Origin: Planctomycetota bacterium
Lineage (GTDB): Bacteria > Planctomycetota > JAJSAM01 > JAJVHW01
Length of the DNA stretch: 64,000 nucleotides
Reading direction: 5' to 3'
NCBI GenBank assembly: GCA_024280885.1
Contig: JAJRPF010000026.1
Span: forward strand, 1 to 64,000
In this document: positions 37,931-49,034 of the stretch, piece by piece
Position numbering within the stretch: position 1 is the first letter of the stretch
How the letters are laid out: each line of letters begins with the position of its first letter
Made by a program: the position numbers and the translations under genes
The notes under the pieces: model-generated
What the model was told of the DNA's origin: nothing
The model's input: only the letters and a program-made list of their open reading frames with translations
The model's database searches: none

Positions 37931-39649
37931 CTACTTGCGACCGGTGCGCGTGGGAAAGCGCGCATCCCCAGTCGTGAACCACCACGATACCTCGAACGCT
38001 CCCTGGTCATCGCTCGCCCTGAACCGCGCGAGATACCAGGTCTTCTCACGCAATGGCGAGTCGGCGACGAAGACCGCCTCGTTCGCATTGTAGTTCGGAT
38101 GATACGGCTGCGACGGCTTGAAGAGTGTCCCGGAGACCGGCTTCGCGCCTTGCGCTGTCTCCAACGTGAGCGACACGTCGGCAAGCCGTGTTCCGGCAGC
38201 CGCGAAGTGCACGGCGACAGGGTAGCCGTGACTCTTCGCGTAGAAATTGGGGTTGGACGCCGGAGCCGGGCTCTCCGCCCTGACGTCGAGCGGAACGCCG
38301 GTCTGCCCCGGAGCCGGAACCAGAAGCGGCGTGCGTGCTGACCTGCGCGACATCGCCCCGCCCCAGAGCAATGAGCCGGCGGGGCCGCCCGCGAGACCCA
38401 GACCGTCGTCGCCGCGCCCCAGCAAGGAGCGGCGATGCAGCACGTTGCGTGAGATCGCCTCCGCAAGACGCAGAGGGTCGGACGTCTCCCACACACTGCT
38501 GCTCCGCCCCGCCTTCGCACCGGTGGGACTCGCGCCGGGCTTCTGCGCGTTCTGGTCATGGGCAGTGAAGCCATTGTGCTGCCAGTACTCATGATGCTCG
38601 GCGCAGGCCTCCGAGCGCGGACGGTCGAGAGCGTGTGGTGGCAGACCGACACTCGCGCGCCACTGGTTGACCCACGCCCACGCCAACACGTTCCGGCCCG
38701 GGCCCTCCGGATCGGGCATCCGCCGCAGCTCCACCGCGACACCGTCGACATCTCGCTTGATCTGCACGCGGCAACGCCCTCCGAGCGCCCAGACGTACGG
38801 TGCTCGACCGATCTCCTGGAAGGCGCCGTCGTCGATGGCGATCAGGTCGGACGCGCCGCCGAATTCTCCGTCGCCGTCCACGTCGAGCAAGAGCACGGAG
38901 ACGCCGCGAGCGCTGCCACTCCGTGCCGCCGCGGATGCCACCATCCATGCTCCACCGCGATCGAAGACCATCAAACGCCGCGGCCAGTTCTTCGATCCCA
39001 GTCGCAGCACTTCCCATCCCCCACGCGGGATCGTCTTCGAGAAGCGCGCGGGGTCCGACGTCGCGAGCTGCAGCGCGCCGTTCTTGCCAATGCGCGTCGG
39101 GTACTCGCCCCAGGACAGCTCGGAGCGCAGTTCGTCGGCGATCGGCAGGGCGGCCGCAGGTGGGAGCCGCGCAGGGTCCGTGAGCGTCGTCTCCTCGGTC
39201 GAGAGTGTCACGACCTGGCCGCGCTCCCAGCGCGCGAACACCTCGTCGATGTAGCGCGCGACAACTGTCGCGGACAGTCCGCGCCAATTGCTACGCGTTG
39301 CTTGGAGTTCGCGCAGAACGACCTCCGGTCCGGCGCGCGCTGCGGCTGCCAGCGCCGCGGCCCAGCCCGCGTGATTCTCGGGATCGGGCAGACTTCGCGC
39401 GAGTACCCCAAACGACGCAGGTGCGAGTTCCACGATGGTCGCGACCGCCCGCTTCCGCGCGTCCGCATCGTCGGCGCTCAAATCAGCGACGGCCACGTCA
39501 ATGCGTCGATTGAGCGCGGCGTCGGCCTCGTCCGCGTGGACGTCGACCGTGCACATCGCGGAGAGGCTAGTGAGCACGAACACGAGCCCCGCGAGCACGC
39601 GGCGCAGCGCCTTCTCTGTCAGCCACGTCGTCAAGACTCGCGAGTGCAC
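37931..39649 (-). CDS. secreted CAP (SCP/PR1)-domain-like protein
   Basis: A 572-residue protein with a signal peptide (VLAGLVFVLTSLSAM, cleavage near VDVHA/DEAD). The N-terminal part looks HEAT-like (DARKRAVATIVELAPASFGV). A central beta region contains an EF-hand-like DVDGDGEFGG. A CAP-like segment follows: AWVNQWRASVGLPPHALDRP and EACAEHHEYWQHNGFTAHDQ, with the spaced His/Glu residues expected for that fold. The C-terminus has Ig-like character (SHGYPVAVHFAAAGTRLADV). CAP proteins are extracellular with varied roles; no enzymatic activity is predicted. Confidence 0.7.
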   Translation of the reverse strand: MHSRVLTTWLTEKALRRVLAGLVFVLTSLSAMCTVDVHADEADAALNRRIDVAVADLSADDADARKRAVATIVELAPASFGVLARSLPDPENHAGWAAALAAAARAGPEVVLRELQATRSNWRGLSATVVARYIDEVFARWERGQVVTLSTEETTLTDPARLPPAAALPIADELRSELSWGEYPTRIGKNGALQLATSDPARFSKTIPRGGWEVLRLGSKNWPRRLMVFDRGGAWMVASAAARSGSARGVSVLLLDVDGDGEFGGASDLIAIDDGAFQEIGRAPYVWALGGRCRVQIKRDVDGVAVELRRMPDPEGPGRNVLAWAWVNQWRASVGLPPHALDRPRSEACAEHHEYWQHNGFTAHDQNAQKPGASPTGAKAGRSSSVWETSDPLRLAEAISRNVLHRRSLLGRGDDGLGLAGGPAGSLLWGGAMSRRSARTPLLVPAPGQTGVPLDVRAESPAPASNPNFYAKSHGYPVAVHFAAAGTRLADVSLTLETAQGAKPVSGTLFKPSQPYHPNYNANEAVFVADSPLREKTWYLARFRASDDQGAFEVSWWFTTGDARFPTRTGRK

Positions 39650-39845
39650 ACGGCGAGTGTACGTGCCTCAAGTGAACCCGACCGGTCGAAATCCACGTAC
39701 CGAGGAGCGGGCCCGCAGCCAACCTCGCGGCGTACCGGGCGCCTACTCGCCGCCGGATCGATCGGCGCTTGCGGCGCGGCAGTCGGGAAAGGCACGATGC
39801 GTCACAACGCACGAGTGCGATCTTGAGTCAGCATGGAGACCGCAG

Positions 39846-40562
39846 ATGGGGATCTACGATCAGGCGGACTTCGATATACGTCTTGGCTGGGGCGAGGAGG
39901 CGGTCAAGCGCCTCTCGCCAATCAGCGACGCGACGGTGATCGTGGATGTGCTCTCGTTCTCGACCAGCGTCGATCTCGCCACGAGCCAGGGCGTGCTCGT
40001 CTACCCATGCGTCTGGCGCGACGCCGAATTGGGTGTCTTCGCGGAGAGCGTGGGCGCTGAGATTGCGGACGCACGCAATCCACGCGGGCACTCGCTCTCG
40101 CCGTCCACGCTCGAGAGCCTCCCGCCCGCGTATCGCATGGTCCTCCCGTCACTGAACGGCTCTCATCTCACGATGTGCGCGAAGGCGCACTCGACCGTCA
40201 TTGCCGGTTGCCTGCGTAACGCGACCGCGGTGTCGCGGAAAGCGGCGGGCGTCGGAACCACGATCGCGATCATCGCCTGCGGCGAGCGCTGGAAGGAGTC
40301 ATTGACGCTGCGCCCGGCGCTGGAGGACCTCATCGGTGCCGGAGCGATTGTGAGCGGATTGCGTGGCGCTCGATCGCCCGAGGCGAACGCCGCAGTCGCT
40401 GCGTTCGAGAGCGCGTCGAGCGATCTCGAGAAGGTGCTACGTCAGTGCGCGTCTGGACGCGAGAAGCTGGCGCATGACAAGGCACGGGATGTCGAACTCG
40501 CGGCGCAATACGACGTCAGCAGGAACGCTCCGACCTTGACCGACAATGCGCTCAGGATCTGA
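39846..40562 (+). CDS. comB: ComB family 2-phosphosulfolactate phosphatase-like protein
   Basis: A 238-residue protein from ATG 39846; the upstream open frame does not read as protein. Conserved blocks of the ComB family: VIVDVLSFSTSVDLATSQGV, LPSLNGSHLT, AGCLRNATAVSRKA and IIACGERW. ComB dephosphorylates phosphosulfolactate, a coenzyme M precursor in archaea; bacterial homologues are widespread and their substrate is often unproven. No other coenzyme M or sulfolactate genes are in the window, so the biochemical role here is open. The gap of about 200 bases to the divergent CAP gene holds the promoter. Confidence 0.85.
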   Translation: MGIYDQADFDIRLGWGEEAVKRLSPISDATVIVDVLSFSTSVDLATSQGVLVYPCVWRDAELGVFAESVGAEIADARNPRGHSLSPSTLESLPPAYRMVLPSLNGSHLTMCAKAHSTVIAGCLRNATAVSRKAAGVGTTIAIIACGERWKESLTLRPALEDLIGAGAIVSGLRGARSPEANAAVAAFESASSDLEKVLRQCASGREKLAHDKARDVELAAQYDVSRNAPTLTDNALRI

Positions 40563-40603
40563 GCCAGGCCATCCGAACGACCAGCACGCGAGGAGGCTCC
40601 GCA

Positions 40604-40711
40604 ATGCAGACACGCCGCTCGGCGGGGAGCCGAACGGCGCGTTCCGTGCCGAATTCTTCATGCGGCCTGCTCGCTCGGCGCCGGTCGCAGCGCCAATGGC
40701 GGCCCAAGTAG
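40604..40711 (+). CDS. possible 35-residue basic peptide
   Basis: ATG 40604 has a strong AGGAGG (40591-40596) at ideal spacing. The frame ends at TAG 40709-40711 and gives a short Arg-rich peptide (MQTRRSAGSRTARS, ending RRRSQRQWRPK). It lies between comB and the 3' end of gcvH. The good ribosome binding site is the only support; the peptide matches nothing I know and may be a chance frame. Confidence 0.2.
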   Translation: MQTRRSAGSRTARSVPNSSCGLLARRRSQRQWRPK

Positions 40712-40730
40712 TGGCTGCCGCAGCAGAGAG

Positions 40731-41114
40731 CTACGAGGCGGCGACGCAGACCTTGTCGTAGCCCGCCGAGTCCAGCAGGTTCTCGACCTCGCCCGGATGC
40801 GAGAGGCGGAACTTCACGAACCAGCCCTTGCCGAACGGGTCCTTGCCGATGAGATCGAGGTTGTCGCCGATGTCCTCGTTGATCGCGATCACCTCGCCCG
40901 AGAGCGGTGCGTAGATGTCAGAGACAGCCTTCACCGACTCGACCTCGGCATAGGGCTGGCCCTGCTCGAGGAGATCCGTGATCTCGGGGAGATCGACGAA
41001 GACGAGATCGGAGAGTTGCTTCACCGCGAAGTCCGAGATTCCGGTCGTCGCGATGTCCTTCTCGATCAGGACCCATTCGTGGGACTTGCTGAACAAAATG
41101 CCTTCGGGACGCAT
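40731..41114 (-). CDS. gcvH: glycine cleavage system H protein
   Basis: A 127-residue lipoyl carrier protein from ATG 41114, with GGAGGA just upstream. The lipoylation site is K62 in EVESVKAVSDIYAP. FSKSHEWVLIEKDIATTGIS at the N-terminus and GEVIAINEDIGDNLDLI are typical. GcvH shuttles the aminomethyl group from GcvP to GcvT and electrons to lipoamide dehydrogenase. It lies downstream of gcvT on the same strand (165-base gap with repeats), so the two probably share a transcript. Confidence 0.97.
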   Translation of the reverse strand: MRPEGILFSKSHEWVLIEKDIATTGISDFAVKQLSDLVFVDLPEITDLLEQGQPYAEVESVKAVSDIYAPLSGEVIAINEDIGDNLDLIGKDPFGKGWFVKFRLSHPGEVENLLDSAGYDKVCVAAS

Positions 41115-41237
41115 GGCTTCCTCCGACGTGCCGGGCCCTCGGCCTCGGCGGGAACTGTCTGGTCGATCTCGCTGGATCGACGTGCTCTCCGGATCGATGT
41201 GAGAGTGTACGTGCCGCCCGAGGGCGGTCTGCAAGTT

Positions 41238-41279
41238 CTACGACTTCACTCCTTCGACGTCACCGCTACGACTTCACTC

Positions 41280-41289
<10 letters not shown>
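41238..41289 (-). repeat. short direct repeats at the 3' end of gcvT
   Basis: The 16-base unit CTACGACTTCACTCCT occurs at 41238-41253 and 41266-41281, with a partial third copy (CTACGACTTC) at 41280-41289 that covers the gcvT stop codon. On the coding strand each copy reads AGGAGTGAAGTCGTAG, so each carries a ribosome-binding-site-like AGGAG and an in-frame TAG. It is probably a local duplication of the gene end; no function is evident. Confidence 0.7.
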
Positions 41290-42428
<1,139 letters not shown>

Positions 42429-42656
42429 AGCTGTCCTTGTGGGTCAGGCGGCCCGACTCGCGGAAACGGGGCATGCGGGAGCGCCTATTCTCGGGCAGGG
42501 ACGATCCCCGGGACGAGGGAAACCGCCGCATCGCAGCACCAGATGGAACGCCGGTGCCCTTGCCGCCGACCGCACGGGCCGCTACGCTCTCTTTCGGAAA
42601 GGCTGGCTGGGCTTCGAAGCCACAGCCCACGGGAGCCCGGTCCAGGGAGAGAACGG

Positions 42657-43589
42657 ATGCCTCGACGACTACTCATGATCGCACTCTGTGTCGCAGCACT
42701 CGCGGCGGCCACCATCGCGGCGCGCTTCACCGACAGCCTCGACGCACTCGAAGCCGACATCGTGCGGCGCCAGGCCATCGTGAGTCCGACGCCGTCCAAG
42801 AAGGAAGCGAAGATCTACAAGTCGGTGCTCAAGAAACTGGGCAAGTCCACGAGCTCGCTGAAGAAGGAGATCGTCACGGCGAAGAAAGTCGTCGGTCCGC
42901 TCAGCAAGCTGAAGGACCCGGCGGTCGACGGACTCGTCGTGGCAGCCGTCGATGGCATCCGCGAGGACGTCTTCGACGCCATCGATGCCGCCGAGAACGC
43001 GCTGAGCGTAGCTCTCGGAAAGGTCAGCGAGGCGAGCGTCCGCAAGCAGATCAATGCCGCGCGCGACCTCATGGAACGGGACTTCGGCGAGACGTCGGTC
43101 AAGAAGCGCCTCGGACTGTTGAAGAAGGCCGAAGCGCGCGCCCGGAAGGCCAACTCACTCGCCGGAAAGCTCACATCGGGGGGCGGCGGTGGAGGGGGCG
43201 GTGGGGCCTGTGACGGGCAAGACGTCGGGGCTGGCGACACAGCGAACGTCACGAAGAGTGGCTCGTCGTTCGGCGTGGACAAGGTGCAATTCAAGACGAC
43301 GAACGACGCCGCCGGCAGCCGCGTCACGATCTCCTTCAATGACTGCGACGGCAAGCGAACCGTCTCCATCACGTTGCCGTCTCCTCTGACGACGGGGTCG
43401 TACTTCGGTGGGTCCATCTTCCCCGCCTCGAGTACCAGCTTCTTCGCGGGGCCTCTGTCCGGCTTCGGCCAGGTCTCATTCGCTGGGAGCGTCACCGTGA
43501 CCGGAGCCACGGGGCGCCTGCAGATGACGTTCGATTTCAACCTGAACGCCGACACGTACGCAGGCACGATCGACATTCCGATCCAGTGA
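42657..43589 (+). CDS. secreted coiled-coil protein with poly-Gly linker and beta domain
   Basis: A 310-residue protein from ATG 42657, with AGGGAGA upstream. Signal peptide MPRRLLMIALCVAALAAA. Residues of about 45-172 are Lys/Ala-rich helices (KKEAKIYKSVLKKLGKSTSS, RARKANSLAGKLTS). A run of nine Gly (175-183) links to a C-terminal beta domain with a Cys pair (CDGQDVG and FNDCDGKR, a possible disulfide), ending in alternating polar and hydrophobic strands. No known family is recognised. The architecture suggests a secreted structural or binding protein. Confidence 0.65.
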   Translation: MPRRLLMIALCVAALAAATIAARFTDSLDALEADIVRRQAIVSPTPSKKEAKIYKSVLKKLGKSTSSLKKEIVTAKKVVGPLSKLKDPAVDGLVVAAVDGIREDVFDAIDAAENALSVALGKVSEASVRKQINAARDLMERDFGETSVKKRLGLLKKAEARARKANSLAGKLTSGGGGGGGGGACDGQDVGAGDTANVTKSGSSFGVDKVQFKTTNDAAGSRVTISFNDCDGKRTVSITLPSPLTTGSYFGGSIFPASSTSFFAGPLSGFGQVSFAGSVTVTGATGRLQMTFDFNLNADTYAGTIDIPIQ

Positions 43590-43704
43590 GAACGCCCGAG
43601 CCCGCTCCACCGCGACAGAAGCTTCGTGCTGCGAGCTCGCACCGAGGATCTTCCCCCCGGGGAGCTTCCGCCCTTGGGCACGTCCGGCCGATATACTGAG
43701 AGTG

Positions 43705-45462
43705 ATGCGCCCACTTCCTCGCAAGGCGATGCTCGCCGCACTGCTCTTCACGGCTGCCTATGGCTGGTTCCTCGCCACGGCTCATGCCGGCGGGAACGAC
43801 GTGAGCATCCGTCTCACGAAGGGGGGCGAATTCACCGGCTCCGTCGTCGAGCACGACGCCGACGGCTTCACGCTCAAGCGCTCGGCGGGCGGGCAGTTCC
43901 GGCTGCTCTGGAAGGATCTCGACGCCGGGTCGTGGATCGACGCCCGGCGGAGTATCACCGATGCAGCCGATGGAGCCGGGCTCCTGAAACTCGCGCTGCG
44001 CGCTGCCGACGAGCGGTTGCGACCGCGCGCCGAGGACCTTCGCCGAGCTGCGCTGCGTGCGGACGGCGCGATCGCGGTCGTGGAACTCAACGGAAAGATC
44101 GATGCGCTGCGCCAGACCGAGTGCGAGGACCTCGTCGAGCTCGGACGCTCGCGCCTGAAGGAAGAGGATTGGTACCAGGCTCTCGGGCGCTTTCGTGACG
44201 CGCTGAAGTTGGAGCCCGACCACGCGTGGGCAACGAACGGCGTCGGCGAGGCGTACTACAACTTGCGCCGCCTTCGCGAAGCGCGCCAGCACATCGAGCG
44301 CGCGATCGAATTGGACGCGACGTGCAAGGACGCGGTCTTCAACGAGGCGTACCTCGACCTGCTCGAACTCGACTTCAAGGGCTGCCTAGAGGGCCTTGAC
44401 CGCGTCTTGAAGCTGCCCCCGATACCCGGGAAGATCGCCACGCGCGCGGAGTTCCAGAAGAAGTACAAGGAGGCTGGACAGTCGGCACCGAAGCCAGCCG
44501 AGGCTTGGGCCGAGTGGGTGGACACCGTCCACGTCCAGGCGAGCGACCTACGCCCGATCATCGAAGGCATCGTCGGCGGACCGGGATGGAAGACCGAGTT
44601 CGTCGCGATCACCAATCACTACAAGGTGATGACGGACGTCTCGCAGGATTACGCCGATCTCATGGGCGAGCGCCTCGAACTCATCTACGCGGAGTACGAC
44701 CGACAGTTCAGCTACGGCAAGACGGGCGAGCGCAAGACGCGTGGCAAGAAGCTGATCTTCCCGGTGCTGGTCTTCAAGAGTCGTGGTGACTACGTGAAGT
44801 GGTTCACCCGCGTCCTGAAGAACCCTCAGATGGCGAAGCAAACGGGCGGCGTTTACGTCTCGCTGGTGAAGCACCTCGTTTTCTTCCAGGGCAAGTCGTT
44901 CAACGACACGCAGCTCGTGGCATGGCACGAGGCATTCCATCAGTATCTCGACCACTACATCGCGCGCGCGCCGCATTGGTTCAACGAGGGGCAGGGCGAG
45001 TACTTCGGTGCCAGCGTTCTGCCGGACGGTAAGAAGCGGGTGAAGGTGGGGCAGTCCAACCCGTGGCGACTGGGCCCACTGCGTTCGATGCTGCAGAAGA
45101 AGCGCCTGCCCCCCGCCGAGGAGTTGATCCAACGCGACGCCAAGACGTTCATGGGCATGGGGCCGAAACACGATCCACGCTACGCGGGTGGCAAGCCGAA
45201 CTCCGTCGGCGAGAACTACGCAGCATCATGGGCACTCGTGCACTTCTTCATCGAGGGGCAGAAGGGGCGTCACGAGAAGACGTTCCTCAAGTACTTCCGC
45301 GCTCTGAGCGACGGCCTGAGTCACAAGGACGCATTCGCGAAGACGTTCAAGAAGATGAAGTGGGAGCGCTTCAACGCAGCGTGGCGCGCGCACTGCAACT
45401 GGCTGGTCCAGCGCGCGAAAGCGGAGCGCGAGGGGTTGAAGATCCCACCGATCCCTAAGTAG
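43705..45462 (+). CDS. TPR protein with DUF1570-type zinc peptidase domain
   Basis: A 585-residue protein from ATG 43705, with signal peptide (LAALLFTAAYGWFLATAHAG). The N-terminal beta segment (IRLTKGGEFTGSVVEHDADG) resembles small Sm/SHD1-like folds common in planctomycete secreted proteins. TPR repeats follow (LGRFRDALKLEPDHAWATNG, ARQHIERAIELDATCKDAVF). The peptidase domain has HEAFH (residues 408-412) in AWHEAFHQYLDHY and the downstream WFNEGQGEYFG, giving a gluzincin-type HExxH plus Glu zinc site as in DUF1570. Probably an extracytoplasmic metallopeptidase; substrate unknown. Confidence 0.85.
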   Translation: MRPLPRKAMLAALLFTAAYGWFLATAHAGGNDVSIRLTKGGEFTGSVVEHDADGFTLKRSAGGQFRLLWKDLDAGSWIDARRSITDAADGAGLLKLALRAADERLRPRAEDLRRAALRADGAIAVVELNGKIDALRQTECEDLVELGRSRLKEEDWYQALGRFRDALKLEPDHAWATNGVGEAYYNLRRLREARQHIERAIELDATCKDAVFNEAYLDLLELDFKGCLEGLDRVLKLPPIPGKIATRAEFQKKYKEAGQSAPKPAEAWAEWVDTVHVQASDLRPIIEGIVGGPGWKTEFVAITNHYKVMTDVSQDYADLMGERLELIYAEYDRQFSYGKTGERKTRGKKLIFPVLVFKSRGDYVKWFTRVLKNPQMAKQTGGVYVSLVKHLVFFQGKSFNDTQLVAWHEAFHQYLDHYIARAPHWFNEGQGEYFGASVLPDGKKRVKVGQSNPWRLGPLRSMLQKKRLPPAEELIQRDAKTFMGMGPKHDPRYAGGKPNSVGENYAASWALVHFFIEGQKGRHEKTFLKYFRALSDGLSHKDAFAKTFKKMKWERFNAAWRAHCNWLVQRAKAEREGLKIPPIPK

Positions 45463-45530
45463 CGGAGCCTGGGCCTCCGTGATCCGCGTGGTGCGCGACG
45501 CCGCGACGTCTGAGTTGCTACGCTGGACGC

Positions 45531-48500
45531 ATGCAGGGAGAAGCCCTCGGTCCGTACGTCATAGAGCTCAAGCTCGGCTCGGGCGGGATGGGGACCGTCT
45601 ACGCTGCCCGTGTGGAACGCGAGGTCGCCGGCCTCTCTCCAGGTACGCGCGTCGCATTGAAGATCGTCCACGGCCACCTGCTCAAGACGGAGGGGTTCTT
45701 CAAACGCTTTCTGCTCGAAGCGCAGATAGGGAAGTCCGTCACACACCGAAACGTTGTGCGGACACTCGATTGCGACGCGATCGCCGGACATCATTTTCTG
45801 GTGATGGAGTACGTCGACGGACAGACGTTGCGCGAACTGTGCGACCAACTCGGGAGTCTGCCCGAGGAGTTGTGCCGCCACGTTGGTCGTGAAGTCTGCG
45901 CGGGGCTCTCGGCCATCCACGCGGTTGGCGTCGTACACCGCGATCTGAAACCAGAGAACGTACTCATCACTCCGGATCATCAGGTCAAGGTGATGGACCT
46001 CGGCATCGCGAAGCTCGCCGACGAGGTGATCAGGCTCTCGCAGACCGGCGCGTTCATCGGTTCCGTGGAATACGGAGCGCCGGAGCAGTTCTCGAGCGGG
46101 CACGCGGAGCCGCGCACAGATCTTCACGCACTCGGCGTACTCCTGTACGAACTCGCAGCCGACAAGCACCCCTATCGCGGCGACGATTTTCGCGCCGTGA
46201 TGCAGCGCATCTGCCACGAATCACCGCGCCGTCTCGGCCAACTCTGCCCGCAGATCTCCCCGTTCTTCGAGGAGCTTGTGCACACGCTGCTCGCGAAGTC
46301 CGTCGACGAACGATTCGCGAGCGCCGACATCGTGGCGACTCTCCTGGCAGAGGGCGAGGACTCGGCGTGGTGGCGGCAGCGCGCGTCGGAGATCCGCGCG
46401 CAAACCCGACGCCCTCTGCGCCGCGTCCGCGTTCCCCGCGAGACGGCTGTCTACGGCCGCGACGTCGAACTCGCCCAGCTCCGCGCCGAGTTCGATCAGG
46501 CGTTCGAGGGCGACGGGCGTGTCGTCCTCGTATCCGGCGAGGCGGGGATCGGCAAGAGCCGGCTCGTTGACGAGCTGTGCAGTCGCCTCGAACAAGACAG
46601 GGTCGACTTCCACTTCCTCCACGGCGGCTATCCTCCGGGCGGCGCAGCCACAGCATCGGGTGCGTTCTCAACCGCCTACCGTGAGCAACTCGGGGACGAC
46701 GGATCGGCGGCCTATCTCTCGCGCACGCCAGGACTGGTGCCTGCGTTCGACGCGTTACTGCGCGGCGATCCACATCCGAAAGGCGTCGAACCACTCACCA
46801 AGGACACGCTTCAAACGTGCTTCGTCCGTACGACGCGGGGACTGGCGATCGAACGCCCGGTGGTCGTCCTCATCGAGGACCTCCACTTCGCGCCGGACGA
46901 AGCCCTGGCCCTCTTCTCCGCACTCGCTCATTCGATCGCAGGACAGGCGGTGCTACTGATCGGAACCACACGACCGGAGATTTCGCGACAGTGGGTAGCG
47001 GAGCTCACGCGGCTTCGCTACGCATCGCAACTCGCACTGCTGCGCCTCGGCCCCAAGGATCTCATTCATCTGCTGCGTGACTCGCTCCGCTCGGAGCGCT
47101 CGGCCAATCAGCTCGCGGCGCAGATCGCTGTGAAGTCCGACGGCAACCCGTTCTTCGTCTTCGAGATCGTTCGCGGGCTCAGAGACGGCAATTTCCTGAC
47201 GCGGACGTCCGGCGGCTCATGGCTCACGACGGGCATTGTGGACGAGATCTCGATCCCATCGGCGGTGCAGGACCTGGTAAACGCACGCGTAGCAGCACTC
47301 ACGGACAACGAGCGCGAGATCCTGGACGTGGCCGCGTGCTGCGGCTTCGAGTTCCATCCGCTGGTTCTGGCCGAAGTGGTCGGGGAGGCGCCCATCGCGC
47401 TCCTGAAGACACTGCGACGCATCGAGCAACGGCACCGTCTCGTTCGGTCGATGGGGCGCCGCTTCGTCTTCGATCACCACCAGGTCCAAGAATCGCTCTA
47501 CGTCGGCATGCCGGACCTCTTGCGCGAGGAGTATCACGCACTGATCGGCGCAGCGCTCGAGTCGCACGTGGACGTCTCGGAGACCACCGAGTTCACGGGG
47601 GCAACTGCGGTGGAGCTTGCGCGCCACTTCCTGCGCGGTGCGCGAGGAACCCGAGCGCTGCCCTATCTCGATGCGGCCCTCACGCAGTTGGAAGAGGGCT
47701 ACTTGAACGCAGCAGTCGTCTCGCTGGCACGCAAGGCTCTCGACGTGCCGGGCCTGATCGATGGCCGTGAGCGGTTCGAGTTACTCGTCCGTATGGCACG
47801 CCGCCTCGCGATCATCGCGCGCCGCGACGACGAACGCGCCGCAATCGAGGAGGCCCTCGCGCTCGCCATCGAATTCGAGGAGCCTGAGCCGATCGCGCGC
47901 GCACACATGGGCCTGGCGGCGCACTACGGGAACACAGCGCAGTACGACTTGGCGCTGGCGTCCAGCGAGCGCGCGCTGGCGATCGCCAGCGGCGCGAGAC
48001 TCGCTGAGCTCGCACAAGGAGCCCGCCGCTACATCGCGACGATCGCATGCCGTACGGGCCGCTACAAGCAGTCCCGAGAGCACTTTGAGGAGTGTCTCCG
48101 GCGCTCCCGTGCGGAGGGAAATCGACAGGTGGAATGCAGCATCGAGAACGGATTGGGAACGCTCGATGCTGCGCTCGGCCGGCTCGATGACGCCGCGGCA
48201 CACCACGAGCGCGCATATGCCCTCGCACAGGAGATCCAGGACGAAGTCGGGCAGGCGATTGCACTCGGTGATCTGGGCACGGTCTCCCATGAAGTCGGAC
48301 GCCTCGCAGACGCACAGGCAAGTTACACACGCTGCCTGGAGATCTTTCGGCGGTCGGGCGATCGACTCGGGGAAGCGCATGCGCTGGCGAATCTCGGCGA
48401 AGTAGAATTCGCGCTCGGACGCCCAGCCGACGCGCGAGCGCATCTTGTGGATGGGGGCGGCCTGGCAGCGGAGATTGGCTGCACGCCACTCGTCGCGTTC

Positions 48501-49019
48501 TGCGATCTGATCCTCGGGCTACTGGCTGACGAGACCGGCGAAGAGGATCGGGCCATCGAGTTGATCACGTCGGCGATCGAGCAGATGCGAGCGGATTGCG
48601 CGCCACGCGAGGCGTCGAACGCATCCGCGCTCGTCGGAGAACTGTTACTACGACGTGGAGACGAGGACGAAGCGCGCACGTGGATCGAGGCGGCGCTGGC
48701 AAGCGCAGAGGAGGTCGGGGCCCCGAACGAGATCGGACTGGCGGCGGCAGTCGCCGCGTCTCTCCCCAATGCGGACGTCCGCGCCCTCACGACCCTCGTA
48801 CTACAGCACGCCCCGGCAATGCGCGTGCGCGACCGATTGCGCGCCCACTTCGCGCTCTGGCAAGCGACTGCTGACAAGCACCAGTTGAACGCCGCTCGAC
48901 GCACGTTGGAACATCTGGTCGAGCATGCACCGGACGACCAACGCGAGGCCATGCGAACAGGCGTGCGACTCCACCGCGACGTCGTATCCGGGAGATTGCG
49001 CAACGCTCCCGGCGGGTAG
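45531..49019 (+). CDS. Ser/Thr kinase - AAA ATPase - TPR signalling protein
   Basis: A 1162-residue protein. Kinase domain at about residues 8-275: GSGGMG (16-21), lysine K44, VVHRDLKPEN (HRD 136-138), then DLG (156-158) in place of DFG, and SVEYGAPEQF. A STAND/AAA-type ATPase module follows, with Walker A SGEAGIGKSRLVDEL (about 335) and Walker B VVVLIEDLHFAPDE. A winged-helix-like bridge and 8-10 TPRs fill the C-terminal 400 residues (ALASSERALAIASGARLAEL, AAAHHERAYALAQEIQDEVG). This is the architecture of large receptor-like kinases that use nucleotide-driven assembly. No membrane helix or DNA-binding domain is visible. It is convergent with the M1 gene. Confidence 0.92.
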   Translation: MQGEALGPYVIELKLGSGGMGTVYAARVEREVAGLSPGTRVALKIVHGHLLKTEGFFKRFLLEAQIGKSVTHRNVVRTLDCDAIAGHHFLVMEYVDGQTLRELCDQLGSLPEELCRHVGREVCAGLSAIHAVGVVHRDLKPENVLITPDHQVKVMDLGIAKLADEVIRLSQTGAFIGSVEYGAPEQFSSGHAEPRTDLHALGVLLYELAADKHPYRGDDFRAVMQRICHESPRRLGQLCPQISPFFEELVHTLLAKSVDERFASADIVATLLAEGEDSAWWRQRASEIRAQTRRPLRRVRVPRETAVYGRDVELAQLRAEFDQAFEGDGRVVLVSGEAGIGKSRLVDELCSRLEQDRVDFHFLHGGYPPGGAATASGAFSTAYREQLGDDGSAAYLSRTPGLVPAFDALLRGDPHPKGVEPLTKDTLQTCFVRTTRGLAIERPVVVLIEDLHFAPDEALALFSALAHSIAGQAVLLIGTTRPEISRQWVAELTRLRYASQLALLRLGPKDLIHLLRDSLRSERSANQLAAQIAVKSDGNPFFVFEIVRGLRDGNFLTRTSGGSWLTTGIVDEISIPSAVQDLVNARVAALTDNEREILDVAACCGFEFHPLVLAEVVGEAPIALLKTLRRIEQRHRLVRSMGRRFVFDHHQVQESLYVGMPDLLREEYHALIGAALESHVDVSETTEFTGATAVELARHFLRGARGTRALPYLDAALTQLEEGYLNAAVVSLARKALDVPGLIDGRERFELLVRMARRLAIIARRDDERAAIEEALALAIEFEEPEPIARAHMGLAAHYGNTAQYDLALASSERALAIASGARLAELAQGARRYIATIACRTGRYKQSREHFEECLRRSRAEGNRQVECSIENGLGTLDAALGRLDDAAAHHERAYALAQEIQDEVGQAIALGDLGTVSHEVGRLADAQASYTRCLEIFRRSGDRLGEAHALANLGEVEFALGRPADARAHLVDGGGLAAEIGCTPLVAFCDLILGLLADETGEEDRAIELITSAIEQMRADCAPREASNASALVGELLLRRGDEDEARTWIEAALASAEEVGAPNEIGLAAAVAASLPNADVRALTTLVLQHAPAMRVRDRLRAHFALWQATADKHQLNAARRTLEHLVEHAPDDQREAMRTGVRLHRDVVSGRLRNAPGG

Positions 49020-49034
49020 TCTCCGTATCGCCTA

